A DNA stretch of 12,813 nucleotides. Source: Betaproteobacteria bacterium. GTDB lineage: Bacteria > Pseudomonadota > Gammaproteobacteria > Burkholderiales > Casimicrobiaceae. Made by a program: the position numbers and the translations under genes. The notes beneath the pieces were generated by a model. The model was not told where the DNA came from. It searched no databases and saw nothing but the letters and a program-made list of their open reading frames with translations. Location: assembly GCA_005889025.1 (NCBI GenBank), contig VBCZ01000215.1, positions 1 to 12,813 on the forward strand. Reading direction: 5' to 3'. Below, in pieces: positions 1 to 7,200 of the stretch (position 1 is its first letter; every line of letters starts with the position of its first letter).

Positions 1-156
1 GATGGCGAGCGAGATCAATCCGACGAAGCGCAGCTGTCCGTCGGAGAGCTCGATGAGGCGGCGGAACGCATCGCGCCAGACGCGAGGCGCAAGCAAGGGC
101 AGCAGGCCCTCGAGCACCAGCACAAGCGCGCACGCCGCCAGGAAATAATCCGGCAC
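1..156 (-). CDS. DUF2065 family small membrane protein, C-terminal end cut by the window edge
   Basis: Fifty-two codons are visible, from a GTG at 156 to the window edge. The protein starts VPDYFLAACALVLVLEGLLP and continues with a LAPRVWR turn and an ELSDGQLRFVGL stretch. This pattern (hydrophobic helix, EGLLP, LAPxxWR, LSDGQxRFVG, second hydrophobic helix) is that of the short YjeT/DUF2065 inner-membrane proteins, usually about 60 residues, so only the last few residues should be missing. It lies 22 bp downstream of the hflC stop, which is its usual place. No ATG occurs in frame between the hflC stop and the GTG, so GTG is the likely start; the ribosome binding site is weak. The function of the family is unknown. 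The family call is firm and the exact start less so. Confidence 0.85.
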   Translation of the reverse strand, partial: MPDYFLAACALVLVLEGLLPLLAPRVWRDAFRRLIELSDGQLRFVGLISLAI

Positions 157-178
157 GTTTTTTCGCCAGTGCGTGATA

Positions 179-1075
179 TTACTTGGTCGTTCCGCGCGGC
201 GGGGCGCGCCCACCGGCTGGCTGCTTCAAGTACTGAAAGAAGTCGGAGCTCGGATCGAGAACCATGACGTCGCTCTTGTTCTTGAAGGTCGACTTGTAGG
301 CCTCGAGGCTTCGATAGAAAGAGTAGAACTCCGGATTCTGCGCGTAGGCGGAAGCATAGATCGCCGAGGCCTTTGCGTCGCCTTCGCCTTTGGTCTTCTG
401 CGCCTGCTTGTACGCGTCGGCGAGGATCACTTCGCGCTGGCGGTCGGCGTCGGCGCGGATCTTCTCCGACTCCGCGCCGCCTTGCGAACGCAGCTCGTTG
501 GCGACTCTTTTGCGCTCCGACTCCATGCGCTGATAGACCTGCGCGAGCACTTCGTTGGGAAGCTCCACCCGCCGCAGGCGTACGTCGACGACTTCGACGC
601 CGATGCTCTTGGCGTCGACATCCGCCTTCTGCCGCGCCTCGTTCATGATCTTGTCGCGCTCGGTGGAAATCGCCTCGTGCACGCTGCGCTTATTGATTTC
701 CTGGGCGAGATTGGCGCGTATGGTCTGCGCGAGCCGGCGCTTGGCGGCTTCCTCGTCGCCGGTGACCGCCTGGTAGTACCTGCGCACGTCGATGATGCGC
801 CAGTAGGCGATGAAGTCGACCTTCAACGGCTTCTTTTCCGACGTCGTGATCCGGTCCGGCTCGGGCGCGTCGAGGGTGAGAATGCGCCGGTCATAGAACT
901 TGATGTTCTGTACCAGCGGTACCTTGAAATAGAGTCCCGCTTCGGTCTTGGCGTCGATGAACTCGCCGAGCTGAAACTTGATCGCGTATTGCTTCTGATC
1001 GACGGTGTAGAGCGACTGCGACAGCACGAGGATGATCGCGACCAGAAGCGCCAGGACCGGAACGGCTCGTTTCAT
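179..1075 (-). CDS. hflC: HflC, SPFH/band-7 protein, regulator of FtsH protease
   Basis: The product has 298 residues, the usual HflC length. An N-terminal hydrophobic segment (about residues 4-21) anchors it in the inner membrane with the rest in the periplasm. The SPFH/prohibitin-homology domain covers roughly residues 20-185, and a charged helical stretch (about 165-235, ending in KTKGEGDAKA) is typical of the family. HflC pairs with HflK in large cage-like assemblies around the ATP-dependent protease FtsH and modulates degradation of membrane substrates; this is known for the family, not seen here. Its ATG overlaps the hflK stop as ATGA (1075-1072), indicating translational coupling and equimolar synthesis. 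The C-terminal tail (GGRAPPRGTTK) is short and low-complexity. No damage is visible. Confidence 0.97.
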   Translation of the reverse strand: MKRAVPVLALLVAIILVLSQSLYTVDQKQYAIKFQLGEFIDAKTEAGLYFKVPLVQNIKFYDRRILTLDAPEPDRITTSEKKPLKVDFIAYWRIIDVRRYYQAVTGDEEAAKRRLAQTIRANLAQEINKRSVHEAISTERDKIMNEARQKADVDAKSIGVEVVDVRLRRVELPNEVLAQVYQRMESERKRVANELRSQGGAESEKIRADADRQREVILADAYKQAQKTKGEGDAKASAIYASAYAQNPEFYSFYRSLEAYKSTFKNKSDVMVLDPSSDFFQYLKQPAGGRAPPRGTTK

Positions 1076-2259
1076 CGCGGCGCTCCGGTATCGCGGCTGC
1101 GCGGCAACTCGCGCCGGCCGGGGTCGAGCGTCACGCTTGCTTCGGGCGCCGGCGGCGCCGGCCGCGCGCTGTCGGTTCCGCTCGCGCTGCCGGCCTGGCT
1201 TTGCCTGAGCAATTGATCGAGCGGCAGATAGAGGAGGCTGTTGCCGCCTTTCTGGTCGATGAGCACCTTGCTCGAGTTGCCGAGCACCGACTGCATCATG
1301 TCGAGATAAAGACGCTCGCGGGTCACCGCCGGCGCCTTGGCGTATTCGACCAGAATCTGGCGGAAGCGGCTCGCGTCGCCCTCGGCGCGCTGAACCACGC
1401 TTGCGTTGTAGCCATCGGCCTCCTGGGTCAGTCGCGACGCCATGCCGCGCGCGCGAGGCACGACATCGTTGGAATACGCCTGGCCTTCGTTCTTCTGGCG
1501 CTCGCGATCCTGGCCCGCCTTGACTGCGTCGTCGAACGCCGCCTGGACCTGCTCGGGCGGTTGCGTGTTCTGCAGCGTGACTCGTTGCACGTAAACGCCG
1601 GTTCCATAGTTGTCGAGCATCTTCTGCATCAACTTCTCGGTCTCGGCGGCGATTTGCGCGCGACCCTCGTAGAGCGCGAAGTCCATCTGGCTGCGGCCGA
1701 CGACCTCGCTTATCGCGGTCGCCGCGACCTGCGCGACGATGTCGTCCGGCTTGCGCGCGTTGAAGACGTATTCCGCGGCGTTTTTCAGGTTGTATTGGAC
1801 CGCGAACTGGATGTCGATGATGTTCTCGTCGTCCGTGAGCATCAGCGATTCCTTGGCGATCTTGTTCTTGGGATTGCTGTTGCGATAGCCGATTTCGACC
1901 GTCTTCACTTGTGAGAAATCGACGATCTCGACGGATTCGATCGGATACGGCAGATGCCAGCGCGGCCCGGGGAGAGTGGTTTCGGTGAATCGGCCGAAGT
2001 GGGTGACCACACCGCGGCGCCCTTCGTCGACGATATAGAAGCCGCTGGCGAGCCAGACCAGCACGACCAGCGCCACGAGCAAGCCCGCTCCGCCCATGGG
2101 AAACGCGCTTCGCGGCGGCGGCGAGCCATCGCCGGTGTCTCCGGGCGTCTTGGGGCCGAACAGATCGGAGAGGCGGCGGTTGACGTTGCGCCAGATCTCG
2201 TCGAGATCGGGCGGCCCGCTGCGGCCGCGCTTACCCCATTGCGGGTCGTTAAGAGACAT
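1072..2259 (-). CDS. hflK: HflK, SPFH/band-7 protein, partner of HflC
   Basis: The product has 395 residues. A Gly/Pro-rich cytoplasmic N-terminus (starting MSLNDPQWGKRG, residues 1-53) precedes one transmembrane segment (about 56-76). The SPFH domain begins at FYIVDEGRRGVVTHFGRF (74-91) and contains the LPYPIE and LMLTDDENIIDI patterns characteristic of HflK rather than HflC. A helical region rich in charged residues follows, then a Ser/Ala/Pro-rich tail from about residue 355. Known role: it forms the HflKC complex that encloses FtsH and tunes membrane-protein turnover. The ATG at 2259 has only a weak AAGG upstream. It lies 58 bp downstream of hflX, consistent with the hfq-hflX-hflK-hflC operon seen in many Proteobacteria. 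Confidence 0.97.
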   Translation of the reverse strand: MSLNDPQWGKRGRSGPPDLDEIWRNVNRRLSDLFGPKTPGDTGDGSPPPRSAFPMGGAGLLVALVVLVWLASGFYIVDEGRRGVVTHFGRFTETTLPGPRWHLPYPIESVEIVDFSQVKTVEIGYRNSNPKNKIAKESLMLTDDENIIDIQFAVQYNLKNAAEYVFNARKPDDIVAQVAATAISEVVGRSQMDFALYEGRAQIAAETEKLMQKMLDNYGTGVYVQRVTLQNTQPPEQVQAAFDDAVKAGQDRERQKNEGQAYSNDVVPRARGMASRLTQEADGYNASVVQRAEGDASRFRQILVEYAKAPAVTRERLYLDMMQSVLGNSSKVLIDQKGGNSLLYLPLDQLLRQSQAGSASGTDSARPAPPAPEASVTLDPGRRELPRSRDTGAPR

Positions 2260-2317
2260 GGCTGCTGCCTTGCGGCGGGGTTGGTGGCGTGGGTAGGCTC
2301 GGGTAGATCTTACGCGA

Positions 2318-3430
2318 TCAAGCGGTTGCCGCCCGCACTTCGGGGCGCGGAAAACGCTCGGCCAACGCAGCGCGCAAATCCGGCACGCCGGCGCCGGTCA
2401 GCGCGCTCAGACGAACGGCGCGAATCTTAGCATATTCGTCGCGCTCGACACCCGGCGACTGATCCGCCGCATCGCACTTGTTATGCACGAGAATTTGCGG
2501 GACCTGATCGGCGCCGATCTCGTTCAACACCGCGTCCACCGCAGCGATCTGGTCGTCTCGTCCCGGATGGGCCGTATCCACGACGTGCAGCAATACGTCG
2601 GCATCGACAGCTTCCTTGAGCGTCGCGCGAAACGCGGCGATGAGATCGTGCGGCAGATCCCGGATGAACCCGACGGTGTCGGAGAGCACGATCGCATCCG
2701 CGCCGGCGATGGGCAGCCGTCGCAGCGTCGTGTCCAGGGTCGCGAACAGCTGGTTTGCCGCGTAGCGGCTGGCACCGGTGAGCCGGTTGAACAGCGTCGA
2801 CTTGCCCGCATTGGTGTAGCCGACGAGGGCCACGTTTCTGACTTCTGCGCGACGCCGCGCCCGCCGCTGCGTTTCGCGCTGGCGCGCCACCAGCTGCAGC
2901 CGGTCCTTGAGCAGTTTGACGCGCTCGCCGATCAGGCGGCGATCGCTCTCGAGCTGCGTCTCTCCGGGACCGCGCAGCCCGATGCCGCCTTTTTGCCTCT
3001 CGAGGTGGGTCCAGCCGCGAACCAGTCGCGTCGACAGATGCGCGAGTTGTGCAAGCTCGACTTGCAGCTTGCCTTCCGCGCTTTGTGCGCGCTGCGCAAA
3101 AATATCGAGGATGAGGGAAACGCGATCGACGACGCGGCACTCGAGCGCCTGCTCGAGGTTGCGCTGCTGCACGCCGCTCAAGGCATGGTCGAAGATCACG
3201 ATATCCGCGCCCGTCTCGGCTCGCCGCGCTGCGATCTCGGCGACCTTGCCGCTTCCCGCGAACAGTGCCGCATCCGGCCTGGAGCGCCGCGCGGTCATCG
3301 TGCCGGTGACCGTCGCGCCGGCCGAGCTTGCCAGTGCCCGCAGCTCGTCTAAGCGCGTGGCGGGCTCGCCTTCGCCGAAATCGAGCTGAACGAGCAAGGC
3401 ACGATCGCCGCGGTCGGGTCGCTCAAACAT
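2318..3430 (-). CDS. hflX: HflX, ribosome-associated GTPase
   Basis: The product has 370 residues. The N-terminal HflX-specific domain (about 1-195) ends in an Arg/Gln-rich coiled coil (about 165-198) and contains GGIGLRGPGETQLE (148-161), a family signature. The GTPase domain shows G1 GYTNAGKST (204-212), a TLDTT switch I region (231-235), G3 DTVG (251-254), G4 NKCD (317-320) and a G5-like SALTG. HflX binds ribosomes and splits stalled or stress-inactivated 70S particles; older naming tied it to phage lambda lysogeny through its operon with hflK and hflC. The ATG at 3430 has CAGGG upstream as a plausible ribosome site. It sits 83 bp after hfq, and that spacer carries a hairpin and a palindrome described separately. 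Confidence 0.97.
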   Translation of the reverse strand: MFERPDRGDRALLVQLDFGEGEPATRLDELRALASSAGATVTGTMTARRSRPDAALFAGSGKVAEIAARRAETGADIVIFDHALSGVQQRNLEQALECRVVDRVSLILDIFAQRAQSAEGKLQVELAQLAHLSTRLVRGWTHLERQKGGIGLRGPGETQLESDRRLIGERVKLLKDRLQLVARQRETQRRARRRAEVRNVALVGYTNAGKSTLFNRLTGASRYAANQLFATLDTTLRRLPIAGADAIVLSDTVGFIRDLPHDLIAAFRATLKEAVDADVLLHVVDTAHPGRDDQIAAVDAVLNEIGADQVPQILVHNKCDAADQSPGVERDEYAKIRAVRLSALTGAGVPDLRAALAERFPRPEVRAATA

Positions 3431-3465
3431 GAGTGGCCCTGCGGCCGGGCGAGCGCTTGCCGCCT

Positions 3466-3482
3466 CGGGGCGCTTCGCCCCG
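3466..3482. repeat. Short GC-rich hairpin between hfq and hflX
   Basis: CGGGGCG (3466-3472) and CGCCCCG (3476-3482) form a perfect 7-bp stem with a 3-nt loop. No T-run follows on the minus strand, so it does not look like a complete terminator. It lies in the 83-bp hfq-hflX spacer, where it could affect transcript stability or partial read-through; that is inference. Confidence 0.5.
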
Positions 3483-3488
3483 CAGGCA

Positions 3489-3504
3489 TCCGGCTCGAGC
3501 CGGA
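3489..3504. repeat. 16-bp perfect palindrome, REP-like intergenic element
   Basis: TCCGGCTCGAGCCGGA is its own reverse complement. On the minus strand it is flanked as CGTCATTCCGGC...GCCGGATGCC, which resembles the CGTCATTCC(C)GC-stem-GGAATCC intergenic hairpin repeats dispersed in many proteobacterial genomes. It begins 10 bp after the hfq stop. The repeat-family call rests on resemblance only, because just one clear copy lies in this window. Confidence 0.5.
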
Positions 3505-3513
3505 ATGACGAAA

Positions 3514-3753
3514 TCAGGCTTCGCGATCGTCGTGTGCCGGCATCGTCACCGCGCGAGCGGGGACGACGGTCGAAATCGCATGCTTGTACACCATCTGCGT
3601 GACGGTGTTCTTGAGCAGCACAACATACTGGTCGAACGACTCGATCTGTCCCTGCAGCTTGATGCCGTTGACGAGATAGATCGAAACCTGCACATGCTCC
3701 TTGCGCAGGGTATTCAGGAACGGGTCTTGTAGCATTTGCCCTTTATTACTCAT
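3514..3753 (-). CDS. hfq: Hfq RNA chaperone
   Basis: The product has 79 residues and begins MSNKGQMLQDPFLNTLRKEH. The Sm fold is complete: Gln8, the KLQGQIESFDQY segment (32-43) and the Sm2 signature YKHAIST (56-62) are present. Hfq forms hexamers that pair small regulatory RNAs with mRNAs. The C-terminal tail after the Sm core is very short, ending MPAHDDREA, as is usual in Betaproteobacteria and unlike the long disordered E. coli tail. The frame stays open upstream to an ATG at 3885, but homology starts at 3753, where GGAG lies about 12 nt upstream, so the short form is correct. It is preceded by a 142-bp spacer after der, long enough to hold its own promoter. Confidence 0.98.
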   Translation of the reverse strand: MSNKGQMLQDPFLNTLRKEHVQVSIYLVNGIKLQGQIESFDQYVVLLKNTVTQMVYKHAISTVVPARAVTMPAHDDREA

Positions 3754-3895
3754 TGTTCTTGCTCCGCTTGTTATGGAAGGCGCGCGTTGAGTCGCCGGGT
3801 AAGGCCAGCCTTCCCGTTCCGGTTTAACAGAAACCTCGCCTGCCTTCATGGTCACTGCTTGATGACCGTCATCGTTGGGTCGCATCCGCCACTCG
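3754..3895 (-). promoter_or_regulatory. der-hfq spacer, probable hfq leader with short inverted repeats
   Basis: This is one of the two longest spacers in the window (142 bp). It contains three short inverted repeats: GATGAC-C-GTCATC (3861-3873), GGTTT-N5-AAACC (3821-3835) and AAGGC-CA-GCCTT (3801-3812). I do not see a good -35/-10 pair. hfq is commonly transcribed from its own promoters, so a regulatory role is plausible, but no site is demonstrated and short repeats like these arise by chance. Confidence 0.3.
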
Positions 3896-5266
3896 TCATG
3901 GGTTCCCGCGGCTCGTCCGCCGACGTGCGGCGGTGTCCGCGTAAGGGTTTTTGCCGGTCTTGAATTGTATCCTAAGCGGTGTACCTCGCAGTTGGAACGC
4001 TTCGAGGAAGAAATGTTCCAGATAGCGGACGTACGTCTTCGGGACCTGCGAGAGCGATGTGCCGTGGATGACGATCACCGGCGGGTTCATCCCACCTTGG
4101 TGCGCGTAGCGCAGCTTGGGGCGCGACATTCCCCACCGAGGCGGTTGCTGGCGGGACACCGCTTCGGCGAGCGCGCGCGTGAGTCGCGGCGTCGGCAGCC
4201 GCGAGGTGGCCGCCGCATAGGCGTTATCGATCGACTTGAGCAGCCCGGCGATGCCCTTGCCGTCGCGTGCGGATATCGTTTCCAGGGGGGCGAAGTCTAG
4301 AAAACCGAGCTTGCGGCCGACGTCCCGCTTGACCCGCGCCCGATCGCTCGCGGTAAGACCGTCCCATTTGTTGACCGCCACGACCAGCGCTCGCCCGGCC
4401 TCGAGGATATAGCCCGCGATATGCGCGTCCTGCTCGGAAATCTCCGCCTGCGCGTCGACCAGCAGGACCGCCACATTGGCGTCCTCGATCGCCTGCAGCG
4501 TCTTGATGATCGAGAATTTTTCGATTGCGTCGATAATCTTCCCGCGCTTGCGCACGCCTGCCGTGTCGACCAGCGTGTAATGTCGGCCGCCGCGATCGAA
4601 ATCGAGCGAAATCGAGTCGCGTGTGGTCCCGGGCTGATCGAAAACGATGACACGCTCCTCGCCGAGCAAGGTGTTTACGAGCGTCGACTTCCCGACATTG
4701 GGGCGGCCGACGATCGCCACCCTGATGCGCACAACCCGCTCGTCGGTCGCAGCATCCGGGGCGTTGGCCGTCGCCGCGCAGGCGGCAAGCGCGAGATTGA
4801 CAAGATCGCGCACATTTTCGCCGTGCGCGGACGAAATCGGCAGCGGCTCGCCCAGCGCGAGCTCGTGGAATTCGGCGGTTGACCGCTCCGGTGCGAGGCC
4901 CTCGGACTTGTTTACCGCGAGCACGACGGGACGACCGGCGCGGCGCAAGAGCTCGCCGATCGCCCTATCCTGCAGCGTGAGGCCTTCGCGAGCATCGACC
5001 AGAAAGATCACCGCGTCAGATTCCGCGATCGCCTGTCGTGTCTGCTTCGCCATCTCGTAGAAGATGCCGGACCGGGCCTTGGGCTCGAAGCCGCCGGTGT
5101 CGACGATCAGGTACGGACGGTCACCGCCCAGCCCGCGTCCGAAGTGACGGTCCCGCGTGAGCCCCGGATAGTCGGCGACCAGCGCCGCGCGCGATTGCGT
5201 CAATCGATTGAACAGCGTCGATTTGCCGACATTGGGGCGTCCAACGAGTACGAGGGTGGGAAGCAT
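3896..5266 (-). CDS. der: Der (EngA), double-domain ribosome-assembly GTPase
   Basis: From the chosen start the product has 456 residues. Two GTPase domains lie in tandem: G1 GRPNVGKST at 9-17, G3 DTGG at 56-59 and G4 NKSE at 119-122, then G1 GRPNVGKST at 187-195, G3 DTAG at 234-237 and G4 NKWD at 299-302. A KH-like domain (about 355-440, with PPVIVIHGT) follows, then a short basic tail. Der is essential for 50S subunit maturation. The frame stays open 16 codons upstream to a TTG at 5314, but homologues begin right at the MLPTLVLVGRPNVG-type strand, so I use the ATG at 5266. No good ribosome site precedes it (CTCTCCCTTCAA), which is unusual here, and two hairpins lie immediately upstream. Confidence 0.96.
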   Translation of the reverse strand: MLPTLVLVGRPNVGKSTLFNRLTQSRAALVADYPGLTRDRHFGRGLGGDRPYLIVDTGGFEPKARSGIFYEMAKQTRQAIAESDAVIFLVDAREGLTLQDRAIGELLRRAGRPVVLAVNKSEGLAPERSTAEFHELALGEPLPISSAHGENVRDLVNLALAACAATANAPDAATDERVVRIRVAIVGRPNVGKSTLVNTLLGEERVIVFDQPGTTRDSISLDFDRGGRHYTLVDTAGVRKRGKIIDAIEKFSIIKTLQAIEDANVAVLLVDAQAEISEQDAHIAGYILEAGRALVVAVNKWDGLTASDRARVKRDVGRKLGFLDFAPLETISARDGKGIAGLLKSIDNAYAAATSRLPTPRLTRALAEAVSRQQPPRWGMSRPKLRYAHQGGMNPPVIVIHGTSLSQVPKTYVRYLEHFFLEAFQLRGTPLRIQFKTGKNPYADTAARRRTSRGNP

Positions 5267-5291
5267 TTGAAGGGAGAGTCGCGGTATTAAG

Positions 5292-5312
5292 GCCAAGCCA
5301 TCGCGGCTTGGC
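5292..5312. repeat. Perfect 8-bp hairpin upstream of der
   Basis: GCCAAGCC (5292-5299) and GGCTTGGC (5305-5312) pair perfectly around a 5-nt loop, in the bamB-der spacer. No T-run follows on the minus strand, so it is not a standard terminator. It may be an RNA-processing or stability element. Confidence 0.5.
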
Positions 5313-5314
5313 AA

Positions 5315-5331
5315 GCGGCGAGCGACGCCGC
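5315..5331. repeat. Second hairpin in tandem, upstream of der
   Basis: GCGGCG (5315-5320) and CGCCGC (5326-5331) form a perfect 6-bp stem with a 5-nt loop, 2 nt away from the 8-bp hairpin at 5292-5312 and 9 bp from the bamB stop. Confidence 0.45.
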
Positions 5332-5340
5332 TATGAACCG

Positions 5341-6474
5341 CTACCTGGCACTTGCGCTGATCAGGTTGCCTGCGGTGCTTTGCCAGACTGCGGCGTCGCC
5401 CAGCGCGATGGGTCGTGAAAGCGCGGACGCTCCGTCGGTTGCGACGCGGCCGACCAGATTGCCATCGCTGCGGTCGAGCAGGTGCAAATAGCCTTCGCCA
5501 TCGACGACCCCGAGATAGTCGCCCACGAGCACCGGGCCGCTTGGAAAACGCGCGGCGAGCTTATCCTGCTTCCACACCGAAGCGCCGGTGGATTTGTCCA
5601 GCGCGTGGATCGATCCCTTGTCATCGGTGACATAAAGATAGCGGTTGTCCAGCGTGATGCCGGCAAGGCTAGAAAAATCGCGCGACCAGAGCAGGGTCCC
5701 GCGCAGGATCTCGAAACAAGCCACGCGCCCCTGGAACGCGGCGGCGCAAACCTGCTTTTCCTCGACCACCGGCGTGCTGGTGACATCGGCGATGCGCTCG
5801 AGCTCAGTCGCACCTTTGGGCGTCGCGACGCTGCCTGGTGTGCCCGTGAACAATCCTCCACGGCTGATGCTGCCTCCGGCAAAGCGGCGCACCGTCAGCG
5901 GCGGGTTGGTACGCTGGTAGACCCACTTCTGAGAGCCGTCAGCGGCATTCAGCGCGAAAATCTTGCCGTCAAGCGACCATACGATGATCTTTCCTTCGGC
6001 GGCTGCGGGCGGTCCGGCGACTTCGCTCGAGATCTTTGCCTGCCATAGCGCTTTTCCCGCTGCGTCGAACGCAAGCACCTCGCCTTTGGCCGTCCCGACG
6101 ATGACCACGTCTTGATCGGCTCCCACACCCGCCGTAAGCGGCTTATCCGCCTTGACGCGCCAGTTCGGCTTGCCGCCAGCGGGATCGACGCTGACGATCG
6201 TTCCGTCCGGACCCGCAGCGTAGACCACATTTGCGCGCACTGCGGGCGCAAAGCTTGCGCCTCCCTTGCCGCCGAGCGGTACCTGCCAATTGACGTGTGC
6301 GCTCGCCTTGGCGTCGAGCGTCGGCATCGGTCCGGGCTTGGAGCTGTGCCCGAAGCCGAGCCACGCGAACGACGGCGTGGGAATCGACGGAAACCATGAC
6401 GGCGCCCACGAAGAAAGCGTCTGGCAGCCGCAAAGCAGCAGCGCCGCCGCGCTCACGACAAGGCGCAGATTCAT
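5341..6474 (-). CDS. bamB: BamB, outer-membrane assembly lipoprotein
   Basis: The product has 377 residues, close to the family norm. It begins with a lipoprotein signal peptide (MNLRLVVSAAALLLCGC), with Cys17 as the probable lipidated residue. The -3 to -1 positions are L, C, G, slightly off the usual lipobox. The remainder is an eight-bladed PQQ-type beta-propeller: repeated blade motifs such as VVYAAGPDGTIVSVDPAGGKPNW, FALNAADGSQKWVY and IHALDKSTGASVW are visible, with no obvious missing blade. BamB is the accessory lipoprotein of the BAM complex and contacts BamA from the periplasm. Its ATG overlaps the yfgM stop as ATGA (6474-6471), so the two are translationally coupled. The yfgM-bamB-der order is conserved in Beta- and Gammaproteobacteria. 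Confidence 0.96.
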   Translation of the reverse strand: MNLRLVVSAAALLLCGCQTLSSWAPSWFPSIPTPSFAWLGFGHSSKPGPMPTLDAKASAHVNWQVPLGGKGGASFAPAVRANVVYAAGPDGTIVSVDPAGGKPNWRVKADKPLTAGVGADQDVVIVGTAKGEVLAFDAAGKALWQAKISSEVAGPPAAAEGKIIVWSLDGKIFALNAADGSQKWVYQRTNPPLTVRRFAGGSISRGGLFTGTPGSVATPKGATELERIADVTSTPVVEEKQVCAAAFQGRVACFEILRGTLLWSRDFSSLAGITLDNRYLYVTDDKGSIHALDKSTGASVWKQDKLAARFPSGPVLVGDYLGVVDGEGYLHLLDRSDGNLVGRVATDGASALSRPIALGDAAVWQSTAGNLISASAR

Positions 6475-7109
6475 TGCGGGCCTCCGAGCGCGTCGATCTT
6501 GACTTGGATGAAGTTGCGATAAGGCGACTTCGGATCGATCTTGGCAAGCGCGGTCTGATACGCGGCTCGCGCTTCGTCATGCTTGCCGGCCGCAAGCAGA
6601 ATATCGCCGCGAAGATCGGCGTAAATGCCGGCAAAGGCTTCGTCGGTCTTGGCGTCGAGCATCCGCAGCGCGTCGTCGTATTGCTTGTCGTCGAGCAACG
6701 CCTGCGCCAGGCGAAAACGCGCCACTGCCTTGAGCTCGTCTTCGCTGGCGTGGTCGACCACCCACTGCAATTGGCTGCGCGCGCCCGCCTTGTCTCCCGC
6801 GTCGTAGAGGAGCTTCGCGTAGAGCAGCGCGGCCCGCGGCGCGTATGCGGTGCGTCCGAAGCGGTCGACGATCTGCGTTGCAGGATCCTTGGCCTTCGCG
6901 GCGTCCTTTTCACGCGCTGCCTGACTCACTGCCTGCTAGAGCACGCTTGCCTGCTCGGCCTGGGTTCGCTCGTACCAGCGCCAGCCCTGGATGGCGATGA
7001 CCACGATCGCGACGGCCGTGACCGCGCCGCTCACGTACTTGCCGTATTGAGCCCACCACGCCTTCAGGTCGTCTATTTTTTCCTGTTCTTCCAGATCGTA
7101 GACTGCCAT
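6471..7109 (-). pseudogene. yfgM: YfgM-like tetratricopeptide membrane protein interrupted by an in-frame amber codon
   Basis: An ATG at 7109, preceded by GGAAGGAAC, opens a frame of 57 codons: an acidic start MAVYDLEEQEKIDDLKAWW, a transmembrane segment (about residues 26-41) and a WRWYERTQAEQASVL stretch. Codon 58 (6938-6936) is TAG. The same frame then continues without another stop to 6471 and encodes the expected TPR-type C-terminus. Read through, the gene would be 212 codons plus the stop, the normal family length. Family members usually have an aromatic residue where the TAG lies, and TAG is one base from a Tyr codon. A GTG at 6929 could restart a 152-residue C-terminal piece, but it would lack the membrane anchor. 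YfgM homologues are ancillary SecYEG/periplasmic chaperone-network proteins. A sequencing error cannot be excluded. Confidence 0.85.
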
Positions 7110-7162
7110 GTTCCTTCCTTGGGACCGAGATCGTCCTGACGACCCCTTGCATCCGCTGTAGA

Positions 7163-7179
7163 GCGCGCGAGAAGCGCGC
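7163..7179. repeat. Hairpin between hisS and yfgM
   Basis: GCGCGC (7163-7168) and GCGCGC (7174-7179) pair around GAGAA in the 91-bp spacer after hisS. No U-tract follows on the minus strand. With such simple GC alternation, chance is a real possibility in this base composition. Confidence 0.35.
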
Positions 7180-7200
7180 GTTGACTAAAGGATATCCGCG

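Noticed and set aside
3754..3885. 44-codon N-terminal extension of hfq
   Set aside because: The extension has no resemblance to Hfq, and the conserved protein starts at MSNKGQ (3753) with its own ribosome site.
5267..5314. 16-codon N-terminal extension of der from a TTG
   Set aside because: It would run through the hairpin at 5292-5312, and homologues begin at the first GTPase strand.
6936..6938. Amber recoding (suppression or pyrrolysine) at yfgM codon 58
   Set aside because: TAG also serves as the normal stop of hisS (7203-7201), and nothing in the window supports a recoding element. A mutation or sequence error is simpler.
6910..7152. 80-codon minus-strand frame overlapping the yfgM start
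   Set aside because: It is in another frame, is Arg/Gly-rich, and the alternative frame from 7109 has the membrane anchor and homology expected of yfgM.
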